Shown piece by piece: positions 54,944 to 63,578 of a DNA stretch of 64,000 nt. The stretch spans positions 399,478-463,477 of the forward strand of contig NZ_BSFN01000003.1 in assembly GCF_027922365.1 (NCBI RefSeq), written 5' to 3'. The notes under the pieces were generated by a model. That model searched no databases and had not been told where the DNA came from. It worked only from the letters and a program-made list of their open reading frames with translations. The position numbers were made by a program, and so were the translations under genes. This DNA is from Pseudomonas turukhanskensis (GTDB taxonomy: Bacteria; Pseudomonadota; Gammaproteobacteria; Pseudomonadales; Pseudomonadaceae). Each line of letters begins with the position of its first letter. Within the stretch, counting starts at the first letter, position 1.

Positions 54944-54994
54944 AGGCGGCCTTATGAAAGGCTGCTGTCCCATAACAATAAAGGGGAAAGGTGT

Positions 54995-56089
54995 ATGAGT
55001 GAGCCCGTCATGCGGCGCACCCAGTCTGGTGATGCCAAGCAGTTGCGCACATCAGCGTTCCGCTTCCACTCGCCGCTGGCTAACGTGCTTTCGCTGTGTA
55101 GTGTGTTGTCTGTTCTGAGTTTTGTTGCGCCGCTTTCGGTGCAAGCGGCGACCGACGCTTCGGCCACCGTTTACTCGATCCCATCCGCCAAGGCTGCAGA
55201 TGCTCTGTTGCTCGATATCGACAACGCCGGCAAACGACTGGTGGCTGTGGGTGATCGTGGCCACATCCTGTATTCCGACGACGAAGGCAAAACCTGGACT
55301 CAAGCCAAAGTGCCGAGCCGGATGATGCTGACCGCCGTGGCATTTGGTGATGACAAGCACGGTTGGGCGGTTGGCCACGATGCACTGATCCTTGCGACCA
55401 CCGACGGTGGTACCACCTGGACCCAACAGTTCAGCGACCAGGAGCGGGAGGAGGGCGCGCCTTTCCTTGATGTCTGGTTCAAAGATGATTCCACTGGTTT
55501 TGCCGTAGGCGCCTATGGTGCGTTGTTCGCCACCACTGACGGCGGCAAGACCTGGGACGACGCCAGTGACCGTCTCGACAACCCCGACGGCTACCACCTC
55601 AATGCCATCACCGAAGTCAAAGGCTCCGGCCTGTTTGTCGTCGGTGAAATGGGCAGCATGTTCAGAAGCACCGACGGCGGCGAAACCTGGGAAACCCTCC
55701 AGGGCCCTTACGAGGGCTCGTTGTTCGGCGTGCTCGGCACCAACGAGCCTGGCACCGTTCTGGCCTACGGCCTGCGTGGCAATCTGTTCCGCTCCACCGA
55801 CTTCGGTACCACCTGGACACCCATCAAAGTCAAGTCGCCTCGCGGCAAACTCGACTTCGGTCTGTCCGGCGGTGCACTGCTCAAAGATGGCTCTGTGGTC
55901 ATCGTCGGGCACGGCGGCAGCGTACTTAAAAGCACCGATAACGGCCTGACCTTCAGCCTGATCAACCGTCCCGATCGCCTGTCCTTGTCCAGCGTTGCCG
56001 CTGACGACAAAGGTGACCTGGTACTGGTCGGCCAAGGTGGCGTCCATGTCACTTCGCCTACCGGCGAAGACGCTAGCCCAAAACAATAA
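54995..56089 (+). CDS. YCF48-like (BNR repeat) beta-propeller protein
   Basis: The 364-residue protein has a basic N-terminal tail and hydrophobic segment (LSVLSFVAPLSVQA) acting as signal peptide. Repeated propeller blades then carry Asp-box-like motifs: YSDDEGKTWTQ, TTDGGTTWTQQF, TTDGGKTWDDA, STDGGETWETL, STDFGTTWTP and STDNGLTFSL. YCF48-type propellers assist assembly of membrane complexes; here it stands 16 bases before the MMPL/RND gene and probably works with that transporter in the periplasm. GGGGAAAGG precedes the ATG. Confidence 0.9.
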   Translation: MSEPVMRRTQSGDAKQLRTSAFRFHSPLANVLSLCSVLSVLSFVAPLSVQAATDASATVYSIPSAKAADALLLDIDNAGKRLVAVGDRGHILYSDDEGKTWTQAKVPSRMMLTAVAFGDDKHGWAVGHDALILATTDGGTTWTQQFSDQEREEGAPFLDVWFKDDSTGFAVGAYGALFATTDGGKTWDDASDRLDNPDGYHLNAITEVKGSGLFVVGEMGSMFRSTDGGETWETLQGPYEGSLFGVLGTNEPGTVLAYGLRGNLFRSTDFGTTWTPIKVKSPRGKLDFGLSGGALLKDGSVVIVGHGGSVLKSTDNGLTFSLINRPDRLSLSSVAADDKGDLVLVGQGGVHVTSPTGEDASPKQ

Positions 56090-56105
56090 GCCGTGGCTTT
56101 GAGGT

Positions 56106-58490
56106 ATGAGTACGATGAGTAACCATCATCAGGATAAGGGCTCCTTTCTTGAGCGCCTGATCTTCAACAACCGGCCGACAGTGATCCTTATCTGCCTGCT
56201 GGTCAGCATCTTCCTGTTCTACCAAGCGTTGCAGGTGCGTCCTTCCACCAGCTTCGAGAAGATGATTCCGCTGCAGCATCCGTTCATTCAGAAGATGCTC
56301 GAGCACCGCAACGATCTGGCCAACCTGGGCAACACCGTGCGTATCTCGGTGGAAGCCAAAGACGGCGATATCTTCAGCAAGGAATACATGGAAACCCTGC
56401 GTCAGGTGAACGACGAGGTGTTTTACATTCCGGGCGTCGACCGTTCCGGTCTGAAGTCGCTGTGGAGTCCGAGCGTTCGCTGGACCGAAGTGACCGAAGA
56501 AGGGTTTGCCGGCGGTGAAGTGATTCCGCAAACCTACGACGGCTCGCCAGACAGCCTCGACGAGCTGCGCAACAACGTGCTCAAGTCGGGCCAGATCGGC
56601 CGCCTGGTGGCGAACAACTTCAAGTCCAGCATCGTCGATGTGCCCTTGCTTGAGTCCTACCCGGACCCGCAAGACCAGGGCACCCTGTTGAAGCTCGACT
56701 ACCGCCAGTTCTCCCATGAGCTGGAAGAGAAGATTCGCGACAAGTACGAAGCGCAAAACCCCAACGTGGAAATCCACATCGTGGGCTTCGCCAAGAAAGT
56801 CGGCGACCTGATCGATGGCCTGGTGATGGTGGTGGCGTTCTTCGCCATCGCGTTCCTGATCACCCTGGTGCTGCTGATGTGGTTCACCCGTTGCCTGCGC
56901 AGCACCGTGGCGGTGTTGTTCACCACTCTGGTGGCGGTGATCTGGCAACTGGGCCTGATGCACACCGTGGGCTTCGGGCTGGACCCGTACTCGATGCTCG
57001 TACCGTTCCTGATTTTTGCCATCGGTATTTCCCACGGCGTACAGAAAATCAACGGTATCGCGCTGCAATCGAGTGAAGCGGACAACTCGCTCACCGCTGC
57101 ACGCCTGACCTTTCGCCAATTGTTCCTGCCAGGCGCCATCGCGATTCTGGCCGACGCCGTGGGCTTTATCACCCTGCTGATCATCGACATCGGCGTGATC
57201 CGCGAGCTGGCCATCGGCGCGTCGATCGGTGTGGGCGTGATCGTGTTCACCAACCTGATTCTGCTGCCGGTTGCCATCTCGTATGTCGGCATCAGCAAGA
57301 AGGCCATCGAGCGCAGCAAGAAAGACGCTGTGCGCGAACACCCGTTCTGGCGCCTGCTGTCGAACTTCGCTCACCCGGTGGTTGCACCGATCTCGGTAGT
57401 GATTGCCCTGGCCGCTTTTGGTGGAGGTCTGTGGTACGGCCACGGCCTGAAAATCGGTGACCTCGACCAGGGTGCACCGGAGCTGCGTCCAGACTCGCGC
57501 TACAACCAGGACAACGCCTTCATCATCAACAACTACTCGACCAGCTCCGACGTGTTGGTGGTGATGGTCAAGAGCAAGGCCGAAGGCTGCTCCATCTATG
57601 AAACCATGCAGCCAATCGACGAGCTGATGTGGACCATGAGCAACACCGAGGGCGTGCAATCGGCCATCTCGCTGGTCACTGTGTCCAAGCAGATGATCAA
57701 GGGCATGAACGAGGGCAACCTGAAATGGGAAACCCTGTCGCGCAACAAAGACGTGCTGAACAACTCCATCGCCCGTGCTGACGGCCTGTTCAACAACGAT
57801 TGCTCGCTGGCCCCGGTATTGGTGTTCCTCAACGATCACAAAGCCGAAACCCTGGATCGCGCGGTCAACGCCGTGAAAGCCTTCGCCAAGGATCACGACA
57901 CCGAGAACCTGCAATTCCTGCTGGCCGCAGGTAACGCCGGTATCGAAGCGGCTACCAACGAAGTGATCAAGGAAACCGAGCTGACGATCCTGATCCTGGT
58001 GTACATCTGCGTAGCCACCATGTGCATGATCACGTTCCGCTCCGTGGCGGCGACCCTGTGCATCGTGCTGCCGCTGATCCTCACGTCGGTGCTGGGTAAC
58101 GCGCTGATGACCTTCCTGGGCATCGGTGTGAAGGTGGCGACGCTGCCGGTGATTGCGTTGGGCGTAGGTATCGGGGTCGACTACGGCATCTATATCTACA
58201 GCCGTCTGGAAAGCTTCCTGCGCGCCGGCATGCCGCTGCAAGAGGCCTACTACCAGACCCTGAAATCCACCGGTAAAGCGGTACTGTTCACCGGTCTGTG
58301 CCTGGCCATCGGCGTGTGCACCTGGATCTTCTCGGCCATCAAGTTCCAGGCTGACATGGGTCTGATGCTGACCTTTATGCTGCTGTGGAACATGTTCGGT
58401 GCCCTGTGGCTGTTGCCAGCGCTGGCACGCTTCCTGATCAAGCCTGAGAAGTTGGCAGGCAAGAAAGGCGGCTCGCTGCTGGCTCACTAA
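56106..58490 (+). CDS. MMPL/RND-superfamily transporter
   Basis: The 794-residue inner-membrane protein has the RND layout of one helix (about 20-38), a periplasmic loop, five helices (about 240-410), then the same pattern repeated, with a second helix bundle near 625-780 (LTILILVYICVATMCMITF, IALGVGIGVDYGIYIYSRLE). It resembles MmpL/HpnN-type lipid exporters more than AcrB drug pumps, being shorter and lacking large docking domains. With DUF1302, DUF1329 and YCF48 partners it is likely to move a lipid or hydrophobic molecule. ATG 56106 or 56115 may be used. A terminator follows. Confidence 0.9.
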   Translation: MSTMSNHHQDKGSFLERLIFNNRPTVILICLLVSIFLFYQALQVRPSTSFEKMIPLQHPFIQKMLEHRNDLANLGNTVRISVEAKDGDIFSKEYMETLRQVNDEVFYIPGVDRSGLKSLWSPSVRWTEVTEEGFAGGEVIPQTYDGSPDSLDELRNNVLKSGQIGRLVANNFKSSIVDVPLLESYPDPQDQGTLLKLDYRQFSHELEEKIRDKYEAQNPNVEIHIVGFAKKVGDLIDGLVMVVAFFAIAFLITLVLLMWFTRCLRSTVAVLFTTLVAVIWQLGLMHTVGFGLDPYSMLVPFLIFAIGISHGVQKINGIALQSSEADNSLTAARLTFRQLFLPGAIAILADAVGFITLLIIDIGVIRELAIGASIGVGVIVFTNLILLPVAISYVGISKKAIERSKKDAVREHPFWRLLSNFAHPVVAPISVVIALAAFGGGLWYGHGLKIGDLDQGAPELRPDSRYNQDNAFIINNYSTSSDVLVVMVKSKAEGCSIYETMQPIDELMWTMSNTEGVQSAISLVTVSKQMIKGMNEGNLKWETLSRNKDVLNNSIARADGLFNNDCSLAPVLVFLNDHKAETLDRAVNAVKAFAKDHDTENLQFLLAAGNAGIEAATNEVIKETELTILILVYICVATMCMITFRSVAATLCIVLPLILTSVLGNALMTFLGIGVKVATLPVIALGVGIGVDYGIYIYSRLESFLRAGMPLQEAYYQTLKSTGKAVLFTGLCLAIGVCTWIFSAIKFQADMGLMLTFMLLWNMFGALWLLPALARFLIKPEKLAGKKGGSLLAH

Positions 58491-58512
58491 GCAGCAAGCG
58501 CAACAAAAAAAA

Positions 58513-58536
58513 CCGCAGCTCAGGCTGCGGTTTTTT
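58513..58536 (+). terminator. bidirectional intrinsic terminator after the RND gene
   Basis: CCGCAGC-tcag-GCTGCGG flanked by eight A on the left and six T on the right. It ends the RND transcript and could also act on the minus strand for the convergent MBL gene. Confidence 0.92.
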
Positions 58537-58542
58537 GTTTTT

Positions 58543-58608
58543 GTAGGGTGTGCTCCGCGCACCTGGCGATCTCCCGGCAATCGCAACGGTGCGCGGAGCA
58601 CACCCTAC
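58543..58608. repeat. palindromic repeat family A, copy 7
   Basis: GTAGGGTGTGCTCCGCGCAC at 58543 and the inverted partner ending CACACCCTAC at 58608. It lies between convergent genes, directly after a terminator. Confidence 0.92.
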
Positions 58609-58616
58609 AAGAGCGG

Positions 58617-59339
58617 TCAGTGGCTGTTCATCCAGTCGTCGATCATGCCGCGCAACCGCTCCCCGGAAAAACTCTCGAAATGCCCGCCATGCACCGTGCG
58701 CACCGGCAGCCGGCGCAGCCGTTCCAGGCTGGCGGCGTAGTGCTCGATGTTGGAGTGGTAGGCGTCTTCGATCAGCGGGCCGTCGTAGATGATGTCGCCG
58801 CTGAACAGGGTTTGAGTTTTGGCTTCCCACAGGCTGATGCCGCCCGGTGAATGCCCAGGCGTGTGCAGCACCTGCAGCACGCGGTTGCCCAAATCCAGCA
58901 CGTCGCCGTCTTCGACAAAGCCGGTGGCCGGCGCCGCTTTCACCCGGTACTCGGCGTAACACAGTGGGCAGTCTGGATGGGCTTCGAACATATCGTCGCC
59001 GACAAAGGCCGTGCTCAGGGTATTGGCGCCGTCGGGGCGGGCGAGAATGTCCGCTTCGGCCGGGTGCACCAAGCGTTCGCTGAACTCATGGTGACCGGCG
59101 ATATGGTCAAAGTGGCAATGGCTGGCGACCGCCATCAACGGCTTTTCGGTGAGCCACGGCAATTGCTCGCGCAGGCTCACCAGGCCCGAGCCGCTGTCCA
59201 GCAGTACGTCCTTGTCGCGGCCCTGGATATGCCAGAGGTTGCAGCGGTAGAAGGGGCGGATATAGGGCTCGTGGATCAGGCTGATGCCGTCGTAGCAGTG
59301 GCGAACCTCGAACCATTTGTCACGGCTGACGATTTTCAT
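58617..59339 (-). CDS. MBL-fold metallo-hydrolase
   Basis: The 240-residue protein has the metallo-beta-lactamase fold with the metal motif ASHCHFDHIAGHHEF (about residues 92-106), a further histidine in LHTPGHSPGGISLWE (about 160) and the bridging aspartate in LFSGDIIYDGPL. Glyoxalase II, lactonase and other thioester/ester hydrolases share this pattern. It precedes nothing on its strand and follows the ThDP-enzyme gene after a repeat, so a joint pathway is uncertain. Confidence 0.85.
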   Translation of the reverse strand: MKIVSRDKWFEVRHCYDGISLIHEPYIRPFYRCNLWHIQGRDKDVLLDSGSGLVSLREQLPWLTEKPLMAVASHCHFDHIAGHHEFSERLVHPAEADILARPDGANTLSTAFVGDDMFEAHPDCPLCYAEYRVKAAPATGFVEDGDVLDLGNRVLQVLHTPGHSPGGISLWEAKTQTLFSGDIIYDGPLIEDAYHSNIEHYAASLERLRRLPVRTVHGGHFESFSGERLRGMIDDWMNSH

Positions 59340-59395
59340 TGGGGGCTCTTCTTTTGCGCGGGTGAGTTAGGGTCGCCTGCGTTGTTACATTCACG

Positions 59396-59476
59396 ATTCT
59401 GGGTTCCCGCCTGCGCGGGAACGACGGTGAATCAAGCACAAACACCCGTCATCCCAGCGAAGGCTGGGATCCAGAA
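59396..59476. repeat. palindromic repeat family D, inverted pair
   Basis: ATTCTGGGTTCCCGCCTGCG begins at 59396 and the complementary arm CCGTCATCCCAGCGAAGGCT, GGGATCCAGAAT, ends at 59476, one base before the stop codon of the minus-strand ThDP-enzyme gene. Confidence 0.85.
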
Positions 59477-59477
59477 T

Positions 59478-61079
59478 TTATGGAGCAAACGGCGGTGCTT
59501 GAACCACCTCGATCAGCAACGGCCGATCACTCGGCGCACCCTCCAGCAACTGCGCCAGATGCTGCATATCCGTCGCCCGCTCGGCCACACAGCCAAACCC
59601 GCGGGCAATCGCAATAAAGTCCGGCGTATAGATATCCACCCCAATGGGCGTGATATCCCGGCGTTGCATATAGCCCTTGATCTCGCCATAGCCGTAGTTA
59701 TTCCACAGTAGCAACACAATGCCGACTTTTGCCTCCACCGCGCTGGCCAATTCCGGCAGGGAGAATTGCAGCCCACCATCGCCCATCAGGCAAATCACCG
59801 GCGTTTGCGGTTCGGCCAGCTTGGCGCCAATGGCGGCGGGCAGGGCGTAGCCGAGGGTGCCGTAACCGGTGGAGGAGTTGAACCAGCGGCGCGGCTCATC
59901 CAGGTCTACCAGGTGGTTGCCGCTGTAAACGGTCTGCGTCGAGTCGCCGACAAAGCGTGCCTGCGGGTAGGCCCCAAGCAGCGTGGCAAACAGTTCGCGG
60001 TAATGCCCCCAGCCGCTGAAGTCCTCGGCCAACTGTGCGCGTACGCCGGCTGCCCGTTGCACGCCGGGGCTGTTGGCCCCGCTTTTACCCGCAGGCAATG
60101 CCGCCAGCAGCGCCACCATGGCGAGTCTGGCGTCGCTGTGAATGGCCAGGGTTGGTGCGTGATTGCGCACCAGTTGCTGCGGGTCGATATCGATGCGAAT
60201 CAGCTCGCCATTGAGGGCAAAGCCGCCGTTGAACACCACGTCGTAATCGGTTTCACCCAGCTCCGTGCCGATGGCCAGAATTACATCGGCTGCCGCCGCT
60301 AGTTCCCGCACCGGCACCAGCGACTGGTTGCTGCCCAGCAGCAGCGGATGGTCCGCCGGCAACAGGCCTTTGGCGTTGATGGTCAGGGCCGTGGGTGCAT
60401 CCAGTGCAGTGGCCAGGGCGATCACTTCATCACTGGCCTCCAGGCAACCACCCCCAATCAGCAGCAACGGCAATTTGGCGTTGGCCAGCTTGTGCGCCGC
60501 GTCGCGAATCGAATCGGCGCACGGAGCAGGGCGGCTGAGCCGGGCGCGTGGTTGTACACGCATCTGGTCGGCATTGGCGGTGATGATGTCCAGCGGCAGC
60601 TCGATATGCACCGGCCGCGGCCGCTCGCTGTCGAACACGGCAAAGGCGCGGGCCAGTACGTCTGGCAGTTGCTCGACGCTGAGTACGGTATGGCTGAAGG
60701 CGGTGACGCCCGCCGTCATGCCGCGTTGGTCCGGCAGCTCATGCAGGTAACCGTTGCCGCTACCCAGGCGTGCACGCTCGTTGACGCTGGAAATCACCAG
60801 CATGGGAATGGAGTCGGCGTAGGCCTGTGCCATGGCCGTGAGGATATTGGTCATGCCCGGGCCGGTGATGATGAAACACACGCCGGGCTTGCCGCTCACC
60901 CGTGCATAGCCGTCGGCCATGAAACCGGCACCTTGTTCGTGACGCGGGGTGATATGGCGCATGCCGCTCTGCGGCAGGCCGCGATACAGCTCCACGGTGT
61001 GCACGCCGGGAATGCCGAACACGGTGTCGACGCCCCAGGCCTCAAGTTGCTTAACCAGAAATTCGCCGCAGGTGGTCAT
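59478..61079 (-). CDS. thiamine-diphosphate-dependent 2-oxoacid decarboxylase-like enzyme
   Basis: The 533-residue protein has the three domains of the acetolactate synthase/pyruvate decarboxylase group: PYR (1-165, catalytic Glu in ITPRHEQGAGFMADGYARVS), a central domain (about 185-330), and a PP domain with the diphosphate motif GDGGLQFSLPELASAVEAKV and LLWNNYGYGEIKG. The closest recalled match is AruI, which decarboxylates 5-guanidino-2-oxopentanoate in arginine breakdown, but no aruH aminotransferase is adjacent. An acid-specific enzyme for another 2-oxoacid is equally possible. It follows the aldolase-like gene in a minus-strand operon with an amino-acid-type importer. Confidence 0.82.
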   Translation of the reverse strand: MTTCGEFLVKQLEAWGVDTVFGIPGVHTVELYRGLPQSGMRHITPRHEQGAGFMADGYARVSGKPGVCFIITGPGMTNILTAMAQAYADSIPMLVISSVNERARLGSGNGYLHELPDQRGMTAGVTAFSHTVLSVEQLPDVLARAFAVFDSERPRPVHIELPLDIITANADQMRVQPRARLSRPAPCADSIRDAAHKLANAKLPLLLIGGGCLEASDEVIALATALDAPTALTINAKGLLPADHPLLLGSNQSLVPVRELAAAADVILAIGTELGETDYDVVFNGGFALNGELIRIDIDPQQLVRNHAPTLAIHSDARLAMVALLAALPAGKSGANSPGVQRAAGVRAQLAEDFSGWGHYRELFATLLGAYPQARFVGDSTQTVYSGNHLVDLDEPRRWFNSSTGYGTLGYALPAAIGAKLAEPQTPVICLMGDGGLQFSLPELASAVEAKVGIVLLLWNNYGYGEIKGYMQRRDITPIGVDIYTPDFIAIARGFGCVAERATDMQHLAQLLEGAPSDRPLLIEVVQAPPFAP

Positions 61080-61088
61080 GGCCTTTCC

Positions 61089-61820
61089 TTAATTCTTGTA
61101 GGTGGGATCAAGCCGGTCGAGTTTGCGCAGCCACGCATCCCACAGCAGCGGCCGTTGCCATTCGCAGCCCTGAAACTGTTCGCAGGCATGCTGGGCCAGC
61201 TTGCCGGGGATCTCGCTGACACCGTCGAGCACGGCAGCGGCCAGTTGAATTTCACAGGCCTTGTTCAGGTAATACATCACGTAGAACGCATCGGCCACGC
61301 TGGTGCCGACGCTGAGCAAACCGTGGTGGCGCAGCATCATGGCGATGTTGTCGCCCAGCGAGGCGACCAGGCGTTCGCGTTCGCCCAGGTCCAGGGCAAT
61401 GCCCTCGTAGGTGTGATAACCCACGCGGCAGTAGAACTCGGCGCTGATCTGGTTGAGTTGCGCCAGGCCCTTGTCGCTGGCTGCCACCGCCATGCCCGGC
61501 AGCGTGTGGGTGTGGATCACGCAATGGGCATCGTCGCGGGCCATGTGCACGGCGCTGTGAATGGTGAAGCCGGCGACGTTGTAATCGGCGTTGCCGTCCA
61601 GCACATGGCCGTGCATGTCCACCACCAGCAAATCGCTGGCGCAGACTTCCTCGAACAACAGGCCGAACGGGTTGATCAGAAAGCGCGGCTCCGGTCCCGG
61701 CAGGCGTGCAGAGAAGTGCGTGTACAGGGTGTCGTCCCAGCCAAACAGCGCCGCCAGGCGATAGGCAGCGGCCAGGTCACGGCGCAGCGTGGCTTCGGTA
61801 GCCCTGGGTTCACCGGACAT
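61089..61820 (-). CDS. class II aldolase/adducin-family protein
   Basis: The 243-residue protein has the class II aldolase fold with the zinc site IHTHTLPGMAVA (two histidines) and a third histidine in MMLRHHGLLSVGTSVADAFY, plus YTHFSARLPGPEPRFLINPF near the N-terminus. Family members cleave sugar-phosphate aldols or act as epimerases, decarboxylases or demethylases. The start is set at Met 61820 (MSGEPRATEA), eight bases after the ABC ATPase gene; the frame runs upstream to 61985 inside that gene. The substrate probably relates to the imported compound. Confidence 0.82.
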   Translation of the reverse strand: MSGEPRATEATLRRDLAAAYRLAALFGWDDTLYTHFSARLPGPEPRFLINPFGLLFEEVCASDLLVVDMHGHVLDGNADYNVAGFTIHSAVHMARDDAHCVIHTHTLPGMAVAASDKGLAQLNQISAEFYCRVGYHTYEGIALDLGERERLVASLGDNIAMMLRHHGLLSVGTSVADAFYVMYYLNKACEIQLAAAVLDGVSEIPGKLAQHACEQFQGCEWQRPLLWDAWLRKLDRLDPTYKN

Positions 61821-61828
61821 AGGCGCGC

Positions 61829-62563
61829 TCAATGGCTGATCTGCGACAGAAAGGCTTGCAGGCGAGGGTGTTTGGGCTGCTCGAAAAACTCGGTAGGCGG
61901 CGCGGTTTCCACGATTTGCCCGGCATCCATAAACACCACGCGGTCGGCTACCTTGCGGGCGAACCCCATCTCGTGGGTAACGCACAGCATGGTCATGCCT
62001 TCCAGGGCCAGTTCGGTCATCACGTCCAGCACCTCGCCGACCATTTCCGGGTCGAGCGCTGAAGTAGGTTCATCGAACAGCATCACCTTGGGGTTCATGC
62101 ACAGCGCCCGGGCAATGGCCACGCGCTGTTGCTGGCCGCCGGAGAGCTGGCCGGGCTTCTTCTGCGCCTGGCTGCCGATATGCACGCGGTTGAGGTAACG
62201 CAGCGCCTGTTCTTCGGCCTGGGCGCGGGGAATGCCGCGTACTTTCATCGGCGCCAGGGTGCAGTTTTCCAGCACGCTCAGGTGCGGAAACAGGTTGAAG
62301 TTCTGGAACACCATGCCCACTTCGCGGCGCACGTTGGCGCTGCCTGCCTTGCTGGCCACGTCCTGGTTTTCCACGGTGATGGTGCCGGTGTCGTGGGGTG
62401 CCAGGCGGTTGATGCAACGGATCAGGGTGGATTTTCCCGAGCCCGACGGCCCGCAAATCACGATCTTCTCGCCCTGGCGTACCGACAGGCTGATGCCCTG
62501 CAATACCTGGAAGTCGTCATAGCGTTTGCCGACGTTGTCCAGACGAATGATTTCTTCGTTCAT
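61829..62563 (-). CDS. polar amino acid ABC transporter ATP-binding protein
   Basis: The 244-residue ATPase has Walker [10 protein letters not shown], the Q-loop [20 protein letters not shown], signature [15 protein letters not shown] and Walker [21 protein letters not shown], all as in GlnQ/HisP-type amino-acid importers. It works with the permease encoded just upstream on the same strand and the binding protein at the window end. AAGGAG precedes Met 62563; the longer frame from 62620 overlaps the permease gene. Confidence 0.93.
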   Translation of the reverse strand: MNEEIIRLDNVGKRYDDFQVLQGISLSVRQGEKIVICGPSGSGKSTLIRCINRLAPHDTGTITVENQDVASKAGSANVRREVGMVFQNFNLFPHLSVLENCTLAPMKVRGIPRAQAEEQALRYLNRVHIGSQAQKKPGQLSGGQQQRVAIARALCMNPKVMLFDEPTSALDPEMVGEVLDVMTELALEGMTMLCVTHEMGFARKVADRVVFMDAGQIVETAPPTEFFEQPKHPRLQAFLSQISH

Positions 62564-62573
62564 ACCGGGCTCC

Positions 62574-63314
62574 TTAAATGCGCCGCATACGGGCGAGGGT
62601 GCGTTGCACCAGGCCGACATTTTTCGCCGCCGGGCTTACGTGGTCCCACGACAGGCGCCGCTCCAGGCGACTTTGCAGCCAGGTCAGGGTGTAAACCATC
62701 ACCAGGTAGTACACCAAGGCCACCGCGTAGTACTCGGAAAACTGGAAGGTGGTGGACACGGTTTGCGAGGTCACGGCCATCAGTTCTTGCAGCGAAATCA
62801 CCGAGGCCAGCGAGGTGATTTTCAGCAGGGTAATGAACTCGTTGGCGGTCGGCGGAATGGCAATGCGCGCCGCCTGCGGCAGGGTGATGTAACGGAAGAT
62901 CTGCCAGCCCGACAGGCCCAGGGCATGGCCGGCGGCATGCTGGCCTTTGTCCAAGGCTTTAAGTGCAGCGCGGTTAATTTCCACCTGGTAGGCCATTTCA
63001 TTCAGGCTCAGGGCGATCCAGGCGGCAAAGAACGGGGTGAACCAGCTCTCGCGGAAAATCGGGAAAAACTGTGGCAGGGCGTTCCACACAAACAGCAATT
63101 GCAGCAGCGTGGGGGCGCCACGGAACACGCTGAGCACGGCGCGCAGAATAATGCGCAGCGGGTTGGGCGGGCCATCAAGGGCCAGCGCCGCCGGCACCGA
63201 CAGGGCAATGCCCACCGAGTGGGCGAGCAGGGCCAGCAGCAGGGTGATGCAGGCGCCTTTGAAGAAGGGGTAGGAAAAGAGCGCGTCCCAGAACACGGCA
63301 ACGTCGAAATGCAT
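62574..63314 (-). CDS. polar amino acid ABC transporter permease
   Basis: The 246-residue inner-membrane protein has about five helices and the amino-acid permease signature [20 protein letters not shown], with the coupling loop [20 protein letters not shown]. This is the HisM/GlnP family. Only one permease gene is present, so it would act as a homodimer. It lies between the binding-protein gene and the ATPase gene; a block of hairpin repeats separates it from the binding-protein gene. Confidence 0.93.
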   Translation of the reverse strand: MHFDVAVFWDALFSYPFFKGACITLLLALLAHSVGIALSVPAALALDGPPNPLRIILRAVLSVFRGAPTLLQLLFVWNALPQFFPIFRESWFTPFFAAWIALSLNEMAYQVEINRAALKALDKGQHAAGHALGLSGWQIFRYITLPQAARIAIPPTANEFITLLKITSLASVISLQELMAVTSQTVSTTFQFSEYYAVALVYYLVMVYTLTWLQSRLERRLSWDHVSPAAKNVGLVQRTLARMRRI

Positions 63315-63393
63315 GGGGGTTTCCCCTGTGAGCGATTGAAAGCTGCGTTGTCCTTGAAGGGAACGCAGAAGGTCACTGTTACATACGGTCAGC

Positions 63394-63570
63394 CCCCTCG
63401 CCCCCTTGGGGGAGAGGGTTGGGGTGAGGGGGTGGGCGGCGGATATAGGTGTTTGCCCTCGCCCTCACCCCCGGCCCCTCTCCCGCACGCGGGAGAGGGG
63501 TGAAGGGCCGATGAGTTTATTTGCCCTCACCCCTGGCCCCTCTCCCGCACGCGGGAGAGGGGGGCAGAGC
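63394..63570. repeat. cluster of three GC-rich hairpin repeats (family E)
   Basis: CCCTCACCCC-TGGCCCCTCTCCCGCACGCG is repeated at about 63457-63507 and 63523-63569, each with perfect CCTCTCCCGC-ac-GCGGGAGAGG hairpins. A diverged inverted copy (CCCTTGGGGGAGAGGGTTGG) lies at 63403-63422. Widespread in pseudomonads and relatives. It sits inside the ABC operon between binding protein and permease genes, where such hairpins often stabilise the upstream mRNA. Confidence 0.88.
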
Positions 63571-63578
63571 CGTTGAGT

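Noticed and set aside
56073..58601. 842-codon minus-strand frame opposite the RND gene
   Set aside because: The translation is rich in His/Gln/Asp without structure, typical of the complement of hydrophobic-protein codons; it also crosses the terminator and repeat A.
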